From the NCBI GenBank assembly GCA_965197275.1, contig CBDAMQ010000019.1, forward strand, positions 62,001 to 126,000: a stretch of 64,000 bases of DNA, read 5' to 3'. Numbering within the stretch: the first letter of the stretch is position 1; every line of letters starts with the position of its first letter. Below the pieces are notes generated by a model, which saw nothing but the letters and a program-made list of their open reading frames with translations, searched no databases and was not told the DNA's origin. Source of the DNA: DASCOT01 sp965197275 (lineage in GTDB: Bacteria > Acidobacteriota > UBA890 > WLXD01). The translations under genes were made by a program, and so were the position numbers. Below are positions 35,693-44,950 of this stretch, piece by piece.

Positions 35693-38383
35693 TCAGAAAT
35701 CGTACGTCAGCCGCGTGTAGTAGAAGCCACCGTTGAAGCCGAACGGCGCCGTGCGGCGCGGGTACACGAAGATGCCGCCGAACGAGATCTCCTGGCGGTT
35801 CTCGTCCGGGAAGGCGTGGAAGATGTTGTTGGCGCCGACGGACACGTTGAGCCCCGGGCGCAGTGGGTGGGTGAGTTCGAGGTCGACCAGCCACTTGGCG
35901 GCGAACACCTGGTCGAGGGCCGGGTTGCCGGCGCTCTCGACGGTTTTCACCGAGCCGAAGCGGTTGGCGCGCACCACGGCGGTGATCTCCGGACGCGTGT
36001 AGCGCGCCGCGACCTGGTAGTGGTTGCGCGGCTGGGCGCTCTCGATACGCTCGCGCTCGATGCGGTTGAACAGTGTTCCTCCGAGGCCGTCGAGCGCCGG
36101 TGGGGTGCGTACATCGCCGACCACGCGGGTGCGGTTCCAGTTCGCCGCCGCGGTCAGGTGCAGGCTCCCCTCGCGGTCGATCTGGTCGAACCAGGCGAGG
36201 ACCAGGTCGGCGCCGACGGTCTCGGTGTCGATGGCGTTGCTGAAGAACTGCGCCGCGTTGACGCCGAAGGGTTGCAGGATGGCGCGAATCTCTCCGTCGG
36301 CATCGCGCTCGGACTGGAACTGTCCCGAAACGACGATGCGATCCTCGATGCCGATGAAGAACACGTCGCCGGTGAGCGACCAGTTCGACGCCGGTCGGGC
36401 GACGAACCCGAGGCTGACGTTGCGCGCTGTCTCCTCGCGGAGCGAGGGCACGCCGAAGGCGTTGGTGACCTGGCTGCCGTTGGCGAACGTACCGACCTCG
36501 AAGGGCAGCAGCTCATCGGTGACGTCGCTGAAGACGAACTGTGTGCTGGTGTTGTTGAAGTAGGCTTGGTGCAGCGACGGGGCACGGAAGCCGCTGTTCA
36601 CCGAGCCGCGCAAAGCGAATTCCTCCGACAGCGCCCACCGTGCCGCTACCTTGCCGCTGAGGAAGGAGCCGAAGTCACTGTAGTCCTCGTACCGCACCGC
36701 GGTGGCGAGCAGCAGGTCGTCGGTCAGCTGGGTCTCCAGGTCGACGTAGGCACCGACGTTGGTGCGCAACTCGTCGACCTCGTTGCCGGGTCGGAAGCCC
36801 GGAAACACCTGGATTCCCGGCGCCGCCTGGCTGGCGAACTGGTTCGGGAAGCCTCCGTCGACCCACGACGCCGTCTCGCCGGCCTCGATCTGGTAGTTGT
36901 CGCGTCGTACCTCGGCGCCGACGGCGAGCTGTACCGGGTGCGCCAGGCCCCAGTCGACGTTGGTGAAAGCGTCGAAGTTGAACGTCGTCTGGCGGAAGTT
37001 GAGCGTTCCGGCGCCTGCCGACGTGGGGCTGGACGGTCCCATCGACACGTTGTTGGAGTTGTTGATGATGAACTCGAAGGAGTTGGAGCCGCTGGTGAGG
37101 CTGGTATCGACGCTCCAGCCGCCGAGCAGCTGTCGGTAGCCTACCGACGCCGATAGATCGTCAACCTCGGTGTTGATCCGCGGCAGGAACCCGTCGGGAT
37201 GGATCTCCGGCCGCGTACGCGCGTCCAGCGCGCGCCGATAGAAGCCCGCCGACTCTCCGTTGCGCCCTGAGTACCCACCGAAGAAGTAGAGTGTGCCCGT
37301 GTCGCCGACACCTGCTTCAGCGTTGGCCCACAGCGTCAAGTTCTCCGAGTCGGCGTCGCCGTACCGATGGTTGAGGCGGTCAAAGCCCGCCTCGCGGGGA
37401 TCGATGCCGCCGCCCTCGAGTGGCAGGTACTGCGACCGCTGGTCGAGTCCGGCGCGGTTGGTGTTTCCACGGTTGCGGTAATCGGCGGTCAGGTTCAGGA
37501 AGCCGCGACTCCCGAGCATCAGTCCGTGGTTCACCGAGGCCTGCACCAGCTCACCGTCGCTGCGGTACATCTGCCCGAGGTTCAACTTCACCTGTGTGCC
37601 CTGTGGTCGCTCCTTGAGGACGATGTTGATCACCCCGGCGATCGCGTCCGAGCCGTACTGTGCCGCGGCTCCATCGCGCAGGATCTCTACTCGCTCGATG
37701 GCCGCCGCCGGGATGGTGTTGAGGTCGACCCCCGCCGAGCCGCGCCCGATCGAGCCGTTCACGTGCACCAGCGCGCTCATGTGGCGGCGCTTGCCGTTCA
37801 CCAGCACCAGCGTCTGATCCGGCCCGAGTCCGCGCAGCGTCGACGGACGCACGATGTCGGTGCCGTCGCTGATCGTCGAGGTGGAGAAGTTGAACGACGG
37901 CGCCAGGAACTGGATCATGCGGCTGGTTTCGGACTGCCCGGTACGGTCCAGCTCGGCAGAGTCGAGTACGTCTACCGGCACCGCCGTTTCGAGCACGGTG
38001 CGCTCGCCGCGCGAGCCGATGACCACGACCTCCTCGCCGAGCGTTGGCTGTTCTGGGAACATCACGACGTCGATGCTGACGCTCTGTCCTGCCTCCAGCA
38101 CGATGGTACGCTCGACGCTCACGAAGCCGGGGCGGCTCACGCGCAGGGTGTACACCCCGGGCGCCAAAGACTGGCGGTAGAGTCCGTCAGCGATGGTGTC
38201 GACCGACGTTCCGGTCTCGACGATCTCGACCGTGGCGATCTCGATCGGTTCCCGCGTGAACCCGTTGACCACGCGGCCGTGAATCTCCGCGTCCTGCGCC
38301 GCGTCTGCCGCCGACGACGACACAAGTAGCGCCATACTCGCGAGCGTGAGGGAGAGAATCGACGGTAGCGCGCGTCGGTGCAT
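35693..38383 (-). CDS. TonB-dependent outer-membrane receptor with carboxypeptidase-regulatory-like N-terminal domain
   Basis: An 896-residue receptor. Signal peptide MHRRALPSILSLTLASMALL; a carboxypeptidase-regulatory-like beta-sandwich domain (about 30-110: IHGRVVNGFTREPIEIATV); a TonB-box/plug (about 120-260: GEEVVVIGSRGERT, STLRGLGPDQTLVLVNGKRRH, VEILRDGAAAQYGSDAIAGV); then the 22-strand barrel with a C-terminal aromatic (RLTYDF). The architecture is that of SusC-like or siderophore/peptide receptors. Import is energised by TonB. Partner esterase follows downstream. Confidence 0.95.
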   Translation of the reverse strand: MHRRALPSILSLTLASMALLVSSSAADAAQDAEIHGRVVNGFTREPIEIATVEIVETGTSVDTIADGLYRQSLAPGVYTLRVSRPGFVSVERTIVLEAGQSVSIDVVMFPEQPTLGEEVVVIGSRGERTVLETAVPVDVLDSAELDRTGQSETSRMIQFLAPSFNFSTSTISDGTDIVRPSTLRGLGPDQTLVLVNGKRRHMSALVHVNGSIGRGSAGVDLNTIPAAAIERVEILRDGAAAQYGSDAIAGVINIVLKERPQGTQVKLNLGQMYRSDGELVQASVNHGLMLGSRGFLNLTADYRNRGNTNRAGLDQRSQYLPLEGGGIDPREAGFDRLNHRYGDADSENLTLWANAEAGVGDTGTLYFFGGYSGRNGESAGFYRRALDARTRPEIHPDGFLPRINTEVDDLSASVGYRQLLGGWSVDTSLTSGSNSFEFIINNSNNVSMGPSSPTSAGAGTLNFRQTTFNFDAFTNVDWGLAHPVQLAVGAEVRRDNYQIEAGETASWVDGGFPNQFASQAAPGIQVFPGFRPGNEVDELRTNVGAYVDLETQLTDDLLLATAVRYEDYSDFGSFLSGKVAARWALSEEFALRGSVNSGFRAPSLHQAYFNNTSTQFVFSDVTDELLPFEVGTFANGSQVTNAFGVPSLREETARNVSLGFVARPASNWSLTGDVFFIGIEDRIVVSGQFQSERDADGEIRAILQPFGVNAAQFFSNAIDTETVGADLVLAWFDQIDREGSLHLTAAANWNRTRVVGDVRTPPALDGLGGTLFNRIERERIESAQPRNHYQVAARYTRPEITAVVRANRFGSVKTVESAGNPALDQVFAAKWLVDLELTHPLRPGLNVSVGANNIFHAFPDENRQEISFGGIFVYPRRTAPFGFNGGFYYTRLTYDF

Positions 38384-38623
38384 GGTGCCCGGCTCCGAGT
38401 TAGGAAATGAAGCGTCACGAGTCCTGTGGGGAGCTTAGCAGGGCGCGTAGAGGGCCCCCTTGGCGCATTCGCGAGATGTGCTCTGGAAACGGTGCGCTAC
38501 ACTGGCCGAGACGGGCAACATGGCGCTCTGAGGGAGACAGGCGACCGCATGCGCCGTATCATGCGGACTCGACCGCGGCGATCGCTGCGAGCCGCCCCAG
38601 AATCCCCAGCCGATTGGTGTTCG

Positions 38624-39778
38624 ATGCGCAAGCTCAGCCTGCCCGTTCTGATCGCTCTGCTCGGCGTCGTGCCGTGGGTCGGTCGCGAGCCAGTGGTTGC
38701 CCAGCAGACCTCGGCCGACGATGCGACGGAGGAAGCCCGCTTCCTGAGTCGCACTCGACGGCTCACCTACGACGGCGTGCGGTCAGGTGAGGGCTACTAC
38801 TCCTACGACGGCACCCAGATGGTGCTGCAGAGCGAGCGCGAGGCCGACAATCCGTTCTACCAGATCTACCTGCTGGATCTCACCACCGGCGACACGCGGC
38901 GCGTCTCGCCCGGCTACGGCAAGACCACCTGCGCGTTCGTTCATCCGGTGACCGGCGAGGTGGAGTATGCCTCGACCCACCTCGACCCCGATTCCCGGCG
39001 CCACCAGCAGGAAGAGTTCGACATGCGCGCCTCGGGGCAGGAACGACGCTACGCCTGGGACTACGACCCGGCGATGGACATCTTTGTCACCGACATGTCC
39101 AACGGCACGACCCGGCAGCTGACCGACGCTCGCGGCTACGATGCCGAGGGCAGCTACTCGCCCGACGGCGAATGGATCGTGTTCTCGTCGAACCGCAATG
39201 CGTACGGGCGTCAGCTGACCACCGAGGAGTCGAATCTTCTGGAGCTCGACCCGGCCTACTTCGCCGACCTGTGGATCATGCGCTCCGATGGCTCCGAGCA
39301 GCGCCAGCTCACCGACGTGCCTGGCTACGATGGCGGGCCGTTCTTCTTTCACGACGGCTCGCGCATCATCTGGCGACGCTTCCATCCGTCGGGCCTGATG
39401 GCCGACGTCTACTCGGCGAATCCTGACGGCAGCGATGAGCGGCGGCTCACCGATTTCGGCGCCATGAGCTGGGCGCCCTACGTGCATCCGTCTCGCCAGT
39501 ACGTGTTCTTCTCCACCAACAAGCTGGGCTTCGAGAACTTCGAGGTCTACATGGTCGATATCGCCGGCGAAAAGGAGCCCGTCCGGGTGACGTACGCGGA
39601 CGGTTTCGACGGCTTGCCGGTCCCTTCGCCGGATGGCGCGACGCTGGCGTTCACGTCGCAGCGCCACGGCGAGAAGGGCTCTCAGATCTTCGTTGCCCAG
39701 TGGAATCACGAGGCGGCGCTGGCGGCGCTGGCAGCTGCGCCGGCCAGAGTGCCCAACTCCGAGGAAAGCGGCCAATGA
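38624..39778 (+). CDS. secreted TolB-like beta-propeller (PD40 repeat) protein
   Basis: A 384-residue protein with a signal sequence (MRKLSLPVLIALLGVVPWVG) from ATG 38624, then WD40-like PD40 repeats: DGVRSGEGYYSYDGTQMV, SPDGEWIVFSSNRNAYGRQL, FHDGSRIIWRR, PSRQYVFFSTN and SPDGATLAFTSQRHGEKG. Each has the DG...IxFxS core of TolB or peptidase S9 propellers. It has no catalytic domain. Its stop overlaps the M28 peptidase start by ATGA, so the two form an operon, and it may bind or present peptide substrates. Confidence 0.9.
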   Translation: MRKLSLPVLIALLGVVPWVGREPVVAQQTSADDATEEARFLSRTRRLTYDGVRSGEGYYSYDGTQMVLQSEREADNPFYQIYLLDLTTGDTRRVSPGYGKTTCAFVHPVTGEVEYASTHLDPDSRRHQQEEFDMRASGQERRYAWDYDPAMDIFVTDMSNGTTRQLTDARGYDAEGSYSPDGEWIVFSSNRNAYGRQLTTEESNLLELDPAYFADLWIMRSDGSEQRQLTDVPGYDGGPFFFHDGSRIIWRRFHPSGLMADVYSANPDGSDERRLTDFGAMSWAPYVHPSRQYVFFSTNKLGFENFEVYMVDIAGEKEPVRVTYADGFDGLPVPSPDGATLAFTSQRHGEKGSQIFVAQWNHEAALAALAAAPARVPNSEESGQ

Positions 39779-41613
39779 GCATCCGTCCCGGATCGCGCTC
39801 GCAGACGGTCCTTGCTGTCGGCGTGTTGCTCTGCAGCGCCGCCTTGGCTCAGGGGCAGCAGACCGCCGGCACCATGCACGGCGAGGATGCCATTCGACGA
39901 CACGTCGAATACCTGGCTTCGGACGCCCTGGAGGGTCGGCTCACCGGCACCGTGGGTGCCTCGCTGGCCGCCGATTACTTGATCGAGCAACTAGGGGAGC
40001 TCGGTGCCACGCCGCTGCCCGGAACCGACGGTTATCGGTTGCCGTTCGAGTTCACCTCCGGGATCACCGATGCCGGCAGTCGGCTCAGCACCGCGGGACA
40101 TGAGTACGCTGCCGATGACGGTGTGCTGCAGGCGCTGTCCTTCTCCGAAGACGCCACAGCCAGCGGTGAGCTGGTGTTTGCCGGCTACGGGCTGTCGATT
40201 CCGGAGAGCCAGAACTACCCGTACGACAGCTACTTCGGGCTCGACGTCACCGACAAGATCGTTGTCGTGCTGCGGTACATCCCGGAGGACGTCGACCAAG
40301 AGACGCGGGCCATCCTGTCGCGTTACTCGGGTCTGCGCTACAAGGCGATGCAGGCGCGCGAGCGCGGCGCCAAGGGGCTGCTGGTAGTCACCGGGCCACG
40401 CTCACCCAATGCCGGCGAGTTGGTGCGGATGACGTTCGACACGGCGGCGGCAAGTTCCGGCATCGTTGCCGCGAGCATCGGCGGTTCCGTGACCGAGGCG
40501 ATCTTTACGGCCGCCGAGCGGAATCTCGAAGAGGTACAGGCGGACCTGGACACCGGCAACCCGCACGCCACCGGCTTCGATCTCGGCGTGACCGCCGAGC
40601 TCAGCGTCCGTGTGCACCGCGAGCGCGGTGAGGGGAGCAACGTGGTCGGTTACTTGCCGGCATCCGATACGACCGGCGGGGTGGAGCGTCCCTGGGTGGT
40701 GCTGGGGGCTCACTACGATCATCTGGGCCACGGGCTCGGCGGCAATTCACTTGCCGGCAGCACGGAAGCCGGTGAGATCCACAACGGCGCCGACGACAAC
40801 GCCTCCGGCGTGGCGGCGGTGCTTGCCGCCGGGGCTCGACTCGCAGAATTGCGACGGGGCCGCAACGTGGCGCTGGCGTTTTGGTCGGGCGAGGAGCTCG
40901 GCACCATCGGCTCGCTCGATTTCGTGCGTGGCGATGTGCTGCCGATGGAGCAGGTGGCCGCCAACCTCAACTTCGATATGGTGGGCCGCGCCAAGGACAA
41001 CCAGCTCGTGGTGCAGGCGGTCGGCAGCAGCGCCGAATGGCCGGGCCTCATCGAGCGCAGCAACATCGTCGTCGGCTTCGACATCAAGATGGACGACAAC
41101 CCCTATCTGCCGACCGACTCGAGCTCGTTCAACCAGGCACGCGTGCCGACGCTGGCGTTCTTCACCGACGTGCACACCGACTATCACCGCCCGAGCGACG
41201 ATGCCGAGCTGCTCAACATCGAGGATCTGGCACGCGTCGCTCACCTCGGCGCGCTCGTCGCCCACAAGGTGAGCAACCTCGAACCCGCCCCGCAGTTCGT
41301 GGCCGTGCAGCAGACACGCACCGAGCAGCAGGGGAGCCGCGATACGGTACGGGCGTTCACCGGCACGATTCCTGACTACGCCTCCGATATCGAGGGCCTG
41401 CTCCTGGGCGGTGTTATCGAAGGAGGGCCGGCGGAGGCGGCGGGATTGAGAGCCGGCGACGTCATCGTAGAGTTCGGCGGACAGACGATTGCCAACATCT
41501 ACGACTACACCTACGCGCTCGACGCGGTGAAGGTAGGTGAGCCGCTCGAAATCGTGTTCCTGCGCGACGGCGAGCGCCTCCAGACGACGATGACACCGAC
41601 GGCGCGTAGCTAG
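39775..41613 (+). CDS. secreted M28 zinc aminopeptidase with PA and PDZ domains
   Basis: A 612-residue protein. Signal peptide (SRSQTVLAVGVLLCSAALAQ); PA-like insert (about residues 110-250); M28 catalytic domain with GAHYDHLGHG (His/Asp zinc ligands), NGADDNASGVAA (Asp), WSGEELGTIGS (catalytic Glu pair) and FFTDVHTDYHRPSDD (His); and a C-terminal PDZ domain (GGVIEGGPAEAAGLRAGDVI). PDZ fusion probably aids substrate or partner binding. It removes N-terminal residues from peptides outside the cytoplasm. A strong palindrome begins at the stop codon. Confidence 0.94.
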   Translation: MSIRPGSRSQTVLAVGVLLCSAALAQGQQTAGTMHGEDAIRRHVEYLASDALEGRLTGTVGASLAADYLIEQLGELGATPLPGTDGYRLPFEFTSGITDAGSRLSTAGHEYAADDGVLQALSFSEDATASGELVFAGYGLSIPESQNYPYDSYFGLDVTDKIVVVLRYIPEDVDQETRAILSRYSGLRYKAMQARERGAKGLLVVTGPRSPNAGELVRMTFDTAAASSGIVAASIGGSVTEAIFTAAERNLEEVQADLDTGNPHATGFDLGVTAELSVRVHRERGEGSNVVGYLPASDTTGGVERPWVVLGAHYDHLGHGLGGNSLAGSTEAGEIHNGADDNASGVAAVLAAGARLAELRRGRNVALAFWSGEELGTIGSLDFVRGDVLPMEQVAANLNFDMVGRAKDNQLVVQAVGSSAEWPGLIERSNIVVGFDIKMDDNPYLPTDSSSFNQARVPTLAFFTDVHTDYHRPSDDAELLNIEDLARVAHLGALVAHKVSNLEPAPQFVAVQQTRTEQQGSRDTVRAFTGTIPDYASDIEGLLLGGVIEGGPAEAAGLRAGDVIVEFGGQTIANIYDYTYALDAVKVGEPLEIVFLRDGERLQTTMTPTARS

Positions 41614-41633
41614 TGGCCTGTTACAGGCCACTA
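41611..41633 (+). terminator. palindrome starting at the stop codon of the M28 gene
   Basis: TAGTGGCCTGT pairs with TACAGGCCACTA around one or two bases, starting exactly at the stop TAG (41611-41613). No T-run follows. The half ACAGGCCACTAG occurs again before the Gfo/Idh gene near 31886 and a related half at 60332. Confidence 0.55.
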
Positions 41634-41699
41634 GACAGGCCAGTAGTGTGTCCCGTCTCGTCCCGGCGATTTGCACGGATTGCTGACTCAGGGGACTAG

Positions 41700-42845
41700 G
41701 TGATCGACCCCGATTACTTGCTGGATCGGCTCAGCGCCTACGTCGCCACGCCGTCGGTCAATCCGGCGTTCGACCCGCAGGGCGCTGAAGCTCCGCTTGC
41801 CGCCATCGTCGCTGCTGATCTGGAAGATCTCGGCCTGGCCACGCACCTTGTGGAGCCCGACCCCGGCCGCACCTCGGTGGTGGGCGTGCTGCCGGGCTCC
41901 AGCGACGGCGCGTCGCTGATGCTCTATGCGCATCTCGACACCGTCGGGATCGAGGGTATGGAGGCTCCGTTCGATCCCGTCGTGGCCGACGGTCGCCTGT
42001 ACGGTCGCGGTGCCTACGACATGAAGGCCGGGTTAGCCGCGTGCGTAACCGCTGCCAAGGCGTTGCGCGACACGGACGCGGAGCTGGCCGGAGACGTGCT
42101 GGTGGTAGCGGTGGCCGACGAGGAGGAGGCCAGCGTCGGTATGCAGGCGGTACTGCAGCAGTTCCGAGCCGATGCTGCCATCGTCACCGAACCCACCGAG
42201 CTGCAGTTGTGTGTGGCCCACAAGGGATTCGCCTGGGTCGAGGTCGAGGTGCCGGGGGTCGCCGCGCATGGCAGCCTGTTCGAGCACGGGGTCGATGCCA
42301 ACCTGCGCTTGGGCCAGTTGCTCGTCTGGCTGGCGGCACTCGAGCAGGAGATCCGACTGCGTCCCCCTCACCCGGTGCTGGGGCCGGGGTCGATGCATGT
42401 CGCGCGTCTCGACGGCGGCACCAGCTGGAGCACGTATGCGGCGCGATCTGTGGCACAGATCGAGCGCCGTTTGCTTCCCGGAGAAGACGGTCGGCTGGCG
42501 GTCGACGACCTGGAGGCCCTTCTCGGCCGCCTCGACACGCCATCGCCAGACCTGGCCGGGACAGCCCGCCTGGTGCTCGAGCGGCCGGCGTTCGAGGCGT
42601 TCCCCGATTCCAGGATCGTACAGGTAGTGTCGGACGCGGCGTCCAAGGTGCTCGGCGAGCCGCCGAACCGACTCGGCTTCCCCTACTGGATGGATGCCGC
42701 CTTCCTTGCCGCCGCTGGCGTCGACACCGCAGTCTTCGGCCATGTCGGACACGGCGCGCACGCCGCCGTCGAATGGGCCGAACTGGATTCCGTCGAGAAG
42801 CTGAGCGCCACGCTCACCCACGCGGCGATCGAGTACTGCGCCTAG
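41700..42845 (+). CDS. M20-family metallopeptidase / deacylase
   Basis: A 381-residue cytoplasmic enzyme starting at GTG 41700. It has the M20 metal-site motifs MLYAHLDTVG (first His/Asp), GRGAYDMKAG (bridging Asp) and DEEEASVG (catalytic Glu and metal Glu), followed by the lid domain and a final GHVGHGAHAAVEW (His). Relatives include ArgE, DapE and carboxypeptidase G2. Substrate specificity is not determinable. Its TAG stop overlaps the convergent OmpA-like gene's stop in a shared CTAG. Confidence 0.92.
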   Translation: MIDPDYLLDRLSAYVATPSVNPAFDPQGAEAPLAAIVAADLEDLGLATHLVEPDPGRTSVVGVLPGSSDGASLMLYAHLDTVGIEGMEAPFDPVVADGRLYGRGAYDMKAGLAACVTAAKALRDTDAELAGDVLVVAVADEEEASVGMQAVLQQFRADAAIVTEPTELQLCVAHKGFAWVEVEVPGVAAHGSLFEHGVDANLRLGQLLVWLAALEQEIRLRPPHPVLGPGSMHVARLDGGTSWSTYAARSVAQIERRLLPGEDGRLAVDDLEALLGRLDTPSPDLAGTARLVLERPAFEAFPDSRIVQVVSDAASKVLGEPPNRLGFPYWMDAAFLAAAGVDTAVFGHVGHGAHAAVEWAELDSVEKLSATLTHAAIEYCA

Positions 42846-43723
42846 CGTTGCTGCCTTTCGGTTGGCGGCGCTTCGGTGCTGTAGTTGACCACCGTGTCGA
42901 TGATGCCGAGCTCGACGCGTCGGTTGCGGGCGCGCGCCGCCTCACTGGTGCCCTCCGCAAGAGGCTGCGTCTTGCCGAAGCCTTTTACGGTGAGGATGTC
43001 GGAATCGAGGCCGGCCGACACCAGGTACTCGAAGACCGCTGCGGCGCGACGCTCCGACAGGGTCTGGTTGTAGCCGTGCGTGCCGACGTCGTCGGTGTGG
43101 CCGAATACCTGAATCCGGTAGCCGGCGGCGGTCATCAGCACGCCGACGATACGGCTGAGTAACTCACGGTCCTGGGGCTTCAGATCGGCCTTGTCGAACT
43201 CGAAGTTGATGGTGTCGTCGCCGAGGTTCATGACTAGTCCCAGCGCCGTGCGCCGGGTATCGGCTATCTGGCCGAGCGCGTCCTGCAGGCGCGACATCTC
43301 GGCATCGCGCTGAGCGCGAATCTCGTCGGCCTCGGCACGGGCCTGGCGTGCTGCACCCTCGGCCAGGTCGGCACGCTGATGGGCGAAATCCGCCTCGCTC
43401 TCGGCCGCTAGCTGAGCGTCTTCGGCAGCGGCGCGCGCCGTCGCCTCGTCTTGGGCACGCTCCTTCGCCTCGCCGACGAGCACGCCGGCCGCGGTAGCGG
43501 CTTCTTCCGCTTCGCGCGCCCGCCGCGTTGCTTGCGCGGCCCGCTCCTGGGCTTGGCCGACGTCGTCGCCGAGAGCCGCCATCTGGTTCTCGACCTCCTG
43601 CATACGCAAGAAGACAAACACCACGAGGGCTGCCAACAGCACTACGAGCAGACCGATGGTCCATAGGCGCGGCGTCTTGGGCTCCTTCAAACCGTCTGGC
43701 TCGTCGCGTAGTTCGTCTGTCAT
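42842..43723 (-). CDS. OmpA-family protein with long coiled-coil
   Basis: A 293-residue protein. One N-terminal membrane helix (LWTIGLLVVLLAALVVFVFL), a long Ala/Glu/Arg-rich coiled-coil (about 50-170), then a C-terminal OmpA peptidoglycan-binding domain with INFEFDKADLKPQDRELL, VFGHTDDVGTHGYNQTLSER and GFGKTQPLAEGTSEAARARN. The NxxLSxRRAxxV and final RNRRVE motifs are intact. Start at ATG 43723, preceded by GGAGGTG eight bases away. It likely tethers the inner membrane to the wall. Confidence 0.92.
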   Translation of the reverse strand: MTDELRDEPDGLKEPKTPRLWTIGLLVVLLAALVVFVFLRMQEVENQMAALGDDVGQAQERAAQATRRAREAEEAATAAGVLVGEAKERAQDEATARAAAEDAQLAAESEADFAHQRADLAEGAARQARAEADEIRAQRDAEMSRLQDALGQIADTRRTALGLVMNLGDDTINFEFDKADLKPQDRELLSRIVGVLMTAAGYRIQVFGHTDDVGTHGYNQTLSERRAAAVFEYLVSAGLDSDILTVKGFGKTQPLAEGTSEAARARNRRVELGIIDTVVNYSTEAPPTERQQR

Positions 43724-43859
43724 CGGCTCACCTCCCTGTCGAGCCGCGTCGCACCGTCCCTCGAGCTTCAATAATACCGCTGAGCACCGTGCTCAGGCAC
43801 GGCGCCGTCGCGTGCCCGGCTGGTACCATGATGACTCCGTCCCCCAGCGCGGAGCTTCG

Positions 43860-44123
43860 ATGGTTCGACGCACGGTCGTGCTCTCCCCGCCAACCACGTT
43901 CGTCGGGCGCCTGGTGTGGGCGTTGGCGACCGTTGTGGTGCTGGCACTCGGGTTCTTCCTGCTCACTGCCGGGTTCGTCGTGGCTTTGGCGCTAGCGGCG
44001 GGGGCGGCTCTGCGCCTCTGGTGGAGCGGCAGGCGCGTGCGCCAATCCACCGAGACCCGCCCCGGAGAGTTGCTCGAGGTCGACTACACCGTCGAGCGCG
44101 ACCCTACCCAAACGCTGCCCTGA
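43860..44123 (+). CDS. small two-helix membrane protein
   Basis: An 87-residue hypothetical protein from ATG 43860 with GGAG upstream. Residues about 12-50 are two hydrophobic segments (VWALATVVVLALGFFLL and AGFVVALALAAGAALRLW), followed by a basic and acidic tail. The 3' end overlaps the convergent PIN toxin gene by 20 bases. No family is recognised. Confidence 0.55.
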   Translation: MVRRTVVLSPPTTFVGRLVWALATVVVLALGFFLLTAGFVVALALAAGAALRLWWSGRRVRQSTETRPGELLEVDYTVERDPTQTLP

Positions 44124-44481
44124 GGGCGCGATCGAACGTCTTTACCTCGATGACCTCGCGCCTCCGGCAGCACGCCAGATGCAGAAGGTCGCGTGCACCG
44201 AGGCCCGGATTCGTCTGCACGAGGTCGCGCGCCATGAGCACGTCGTCGACCTCGATGGGCCACACTTCGGCGGTGACATTGCGCGCCAGTCGCAAGGCGG
44301 CATCCAGTGTCGCCAGGCGGTCAACGGCTACGTAGGCGTGAACCAGCTCCTGGAGGACTTGGGCCGAGGTGCATAGCGTTGTCCGGCCGATCGACGTCTC
44401 GAGGAACTCCTGAGCCTCGGATCGAAGTGGGTGAGGGCGACCGACCGCGTACATCAAGACGTTGGTATCCAGGAAGATCAC
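44104..44481 (-). CDS. PIN-domain toxin, VapC-like
   Basis: A 125-residue PIN-domain protein starting at GTG 44481, whose GTGA overlaps the antitoxin stop. The acidic catalytic set is present: Asp5 in FLDTNVLMY, Glu in LQELVHAY, and the later Asp in GARDLLHLA. VapC toxins are Mg-dependent RNases that cut tRNA or rRNA. A frame extending upstream of the GTG would read through the antitoxin, so the short start is preferred. Confidence 0.9.
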   Translation of the reverse strand: MIFLDTNVLMYAVGRPHPLRSEAQEFLETSIGRTTLCTSAQVLQELVHAYVAVDRLATLDAALRLARNVTAEVWPIEVDDVLMARDLVQTNPGLGARDLLHLACCRRREVIEVKTFDRALRAAFG

Positions 44482-44756
44482 GTCGGCGACCGTCCACGCG
44501 CCTGTGACGCATCGATGATCCGCCGCTGCTGCTCCCACTCAGGCTCCGGGCCCTGGTCCGATTCGCGCCGCTCGCATTCCTCGAAGAAACCGCGCAGGTC
44601 GGCCGGCGTTCGCAAGGTGTCTTCCTTACGACGGTGAAGCCGTTCCTGCCCGGCGCCACGCAGCCAGGCGCTCAATGAGATGCCCTCGTACCGCGCCGCG
44701 CGACGGAATCGTTCCAGATCGGCGGGCGAGACCAGAACCTGCACTCGTTTCCGCAT
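44478..44756 (-). CDS. ribbon-helix-helix antitoxin
   Basis: A 92-residue protein with an N-terminal RHH DNA-binding fold (KRVQVLVSPADLERFRRAA, GISLSAWLRGAGQERL) and a C-terminal charged, probably unstructured, toxin-binding tail. It precedes the PIN toxin with a 4-base overlap, the usual antitoxin-first order. It is expected to neutralise the toxin and repress the operon at the palindromes just upstream. Confidence 0.85.
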   Translation of the reverse strand: MRKRVQVLVSPADLERFRRAARYEGISLSAWLRGAGQERLHRRKEDTLRTPADLRGFFEECERRESDQGPEPEWEQQRRIIDASQARGRSPT

Positions 44757-44815
44757 GATGTAATAAAGATACAGCTATATATGTTTATTACACAACATGG
44801 GTCGTGCATATGCAC
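44757..44815 (-). promoter_or_regulatory. toxin-antitoxin promoter region with palindromes
   Basis: An AT-rich stretch directly before the antitoxin ATG. GTAATAAA (44760-44767) and TTTATTAC (44784-44791) are perfect 8-bp arms, and GTGCATATGCAC (44804-44815) is a second perfect palindrome. These are good operator candidates for the RHH antitoxin. No Shine-Dalgarno is visible before the ATG. Confidence 0.6.
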
Positions 44816-44950
44816 AAGAGACGGTCAGCCGGCGGCTGCCGTCGCGGCGAGGGGACCACATACGCGATGATACGGACGTGACATCTGGATCCGCGGGCCG
44901 GTCGAGTATGGCCGCACATTCGATGGTCTCGGCCAGCTCGCTCGAGTGAT

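Noticed and set aside
43656..43859. An N-terminal extension of the small two-helix membrane protein
   Set aside because: It lies antisense to the OmpA-like gene's start and lacks a signal; the ATG at 43860 has a ribosome site.
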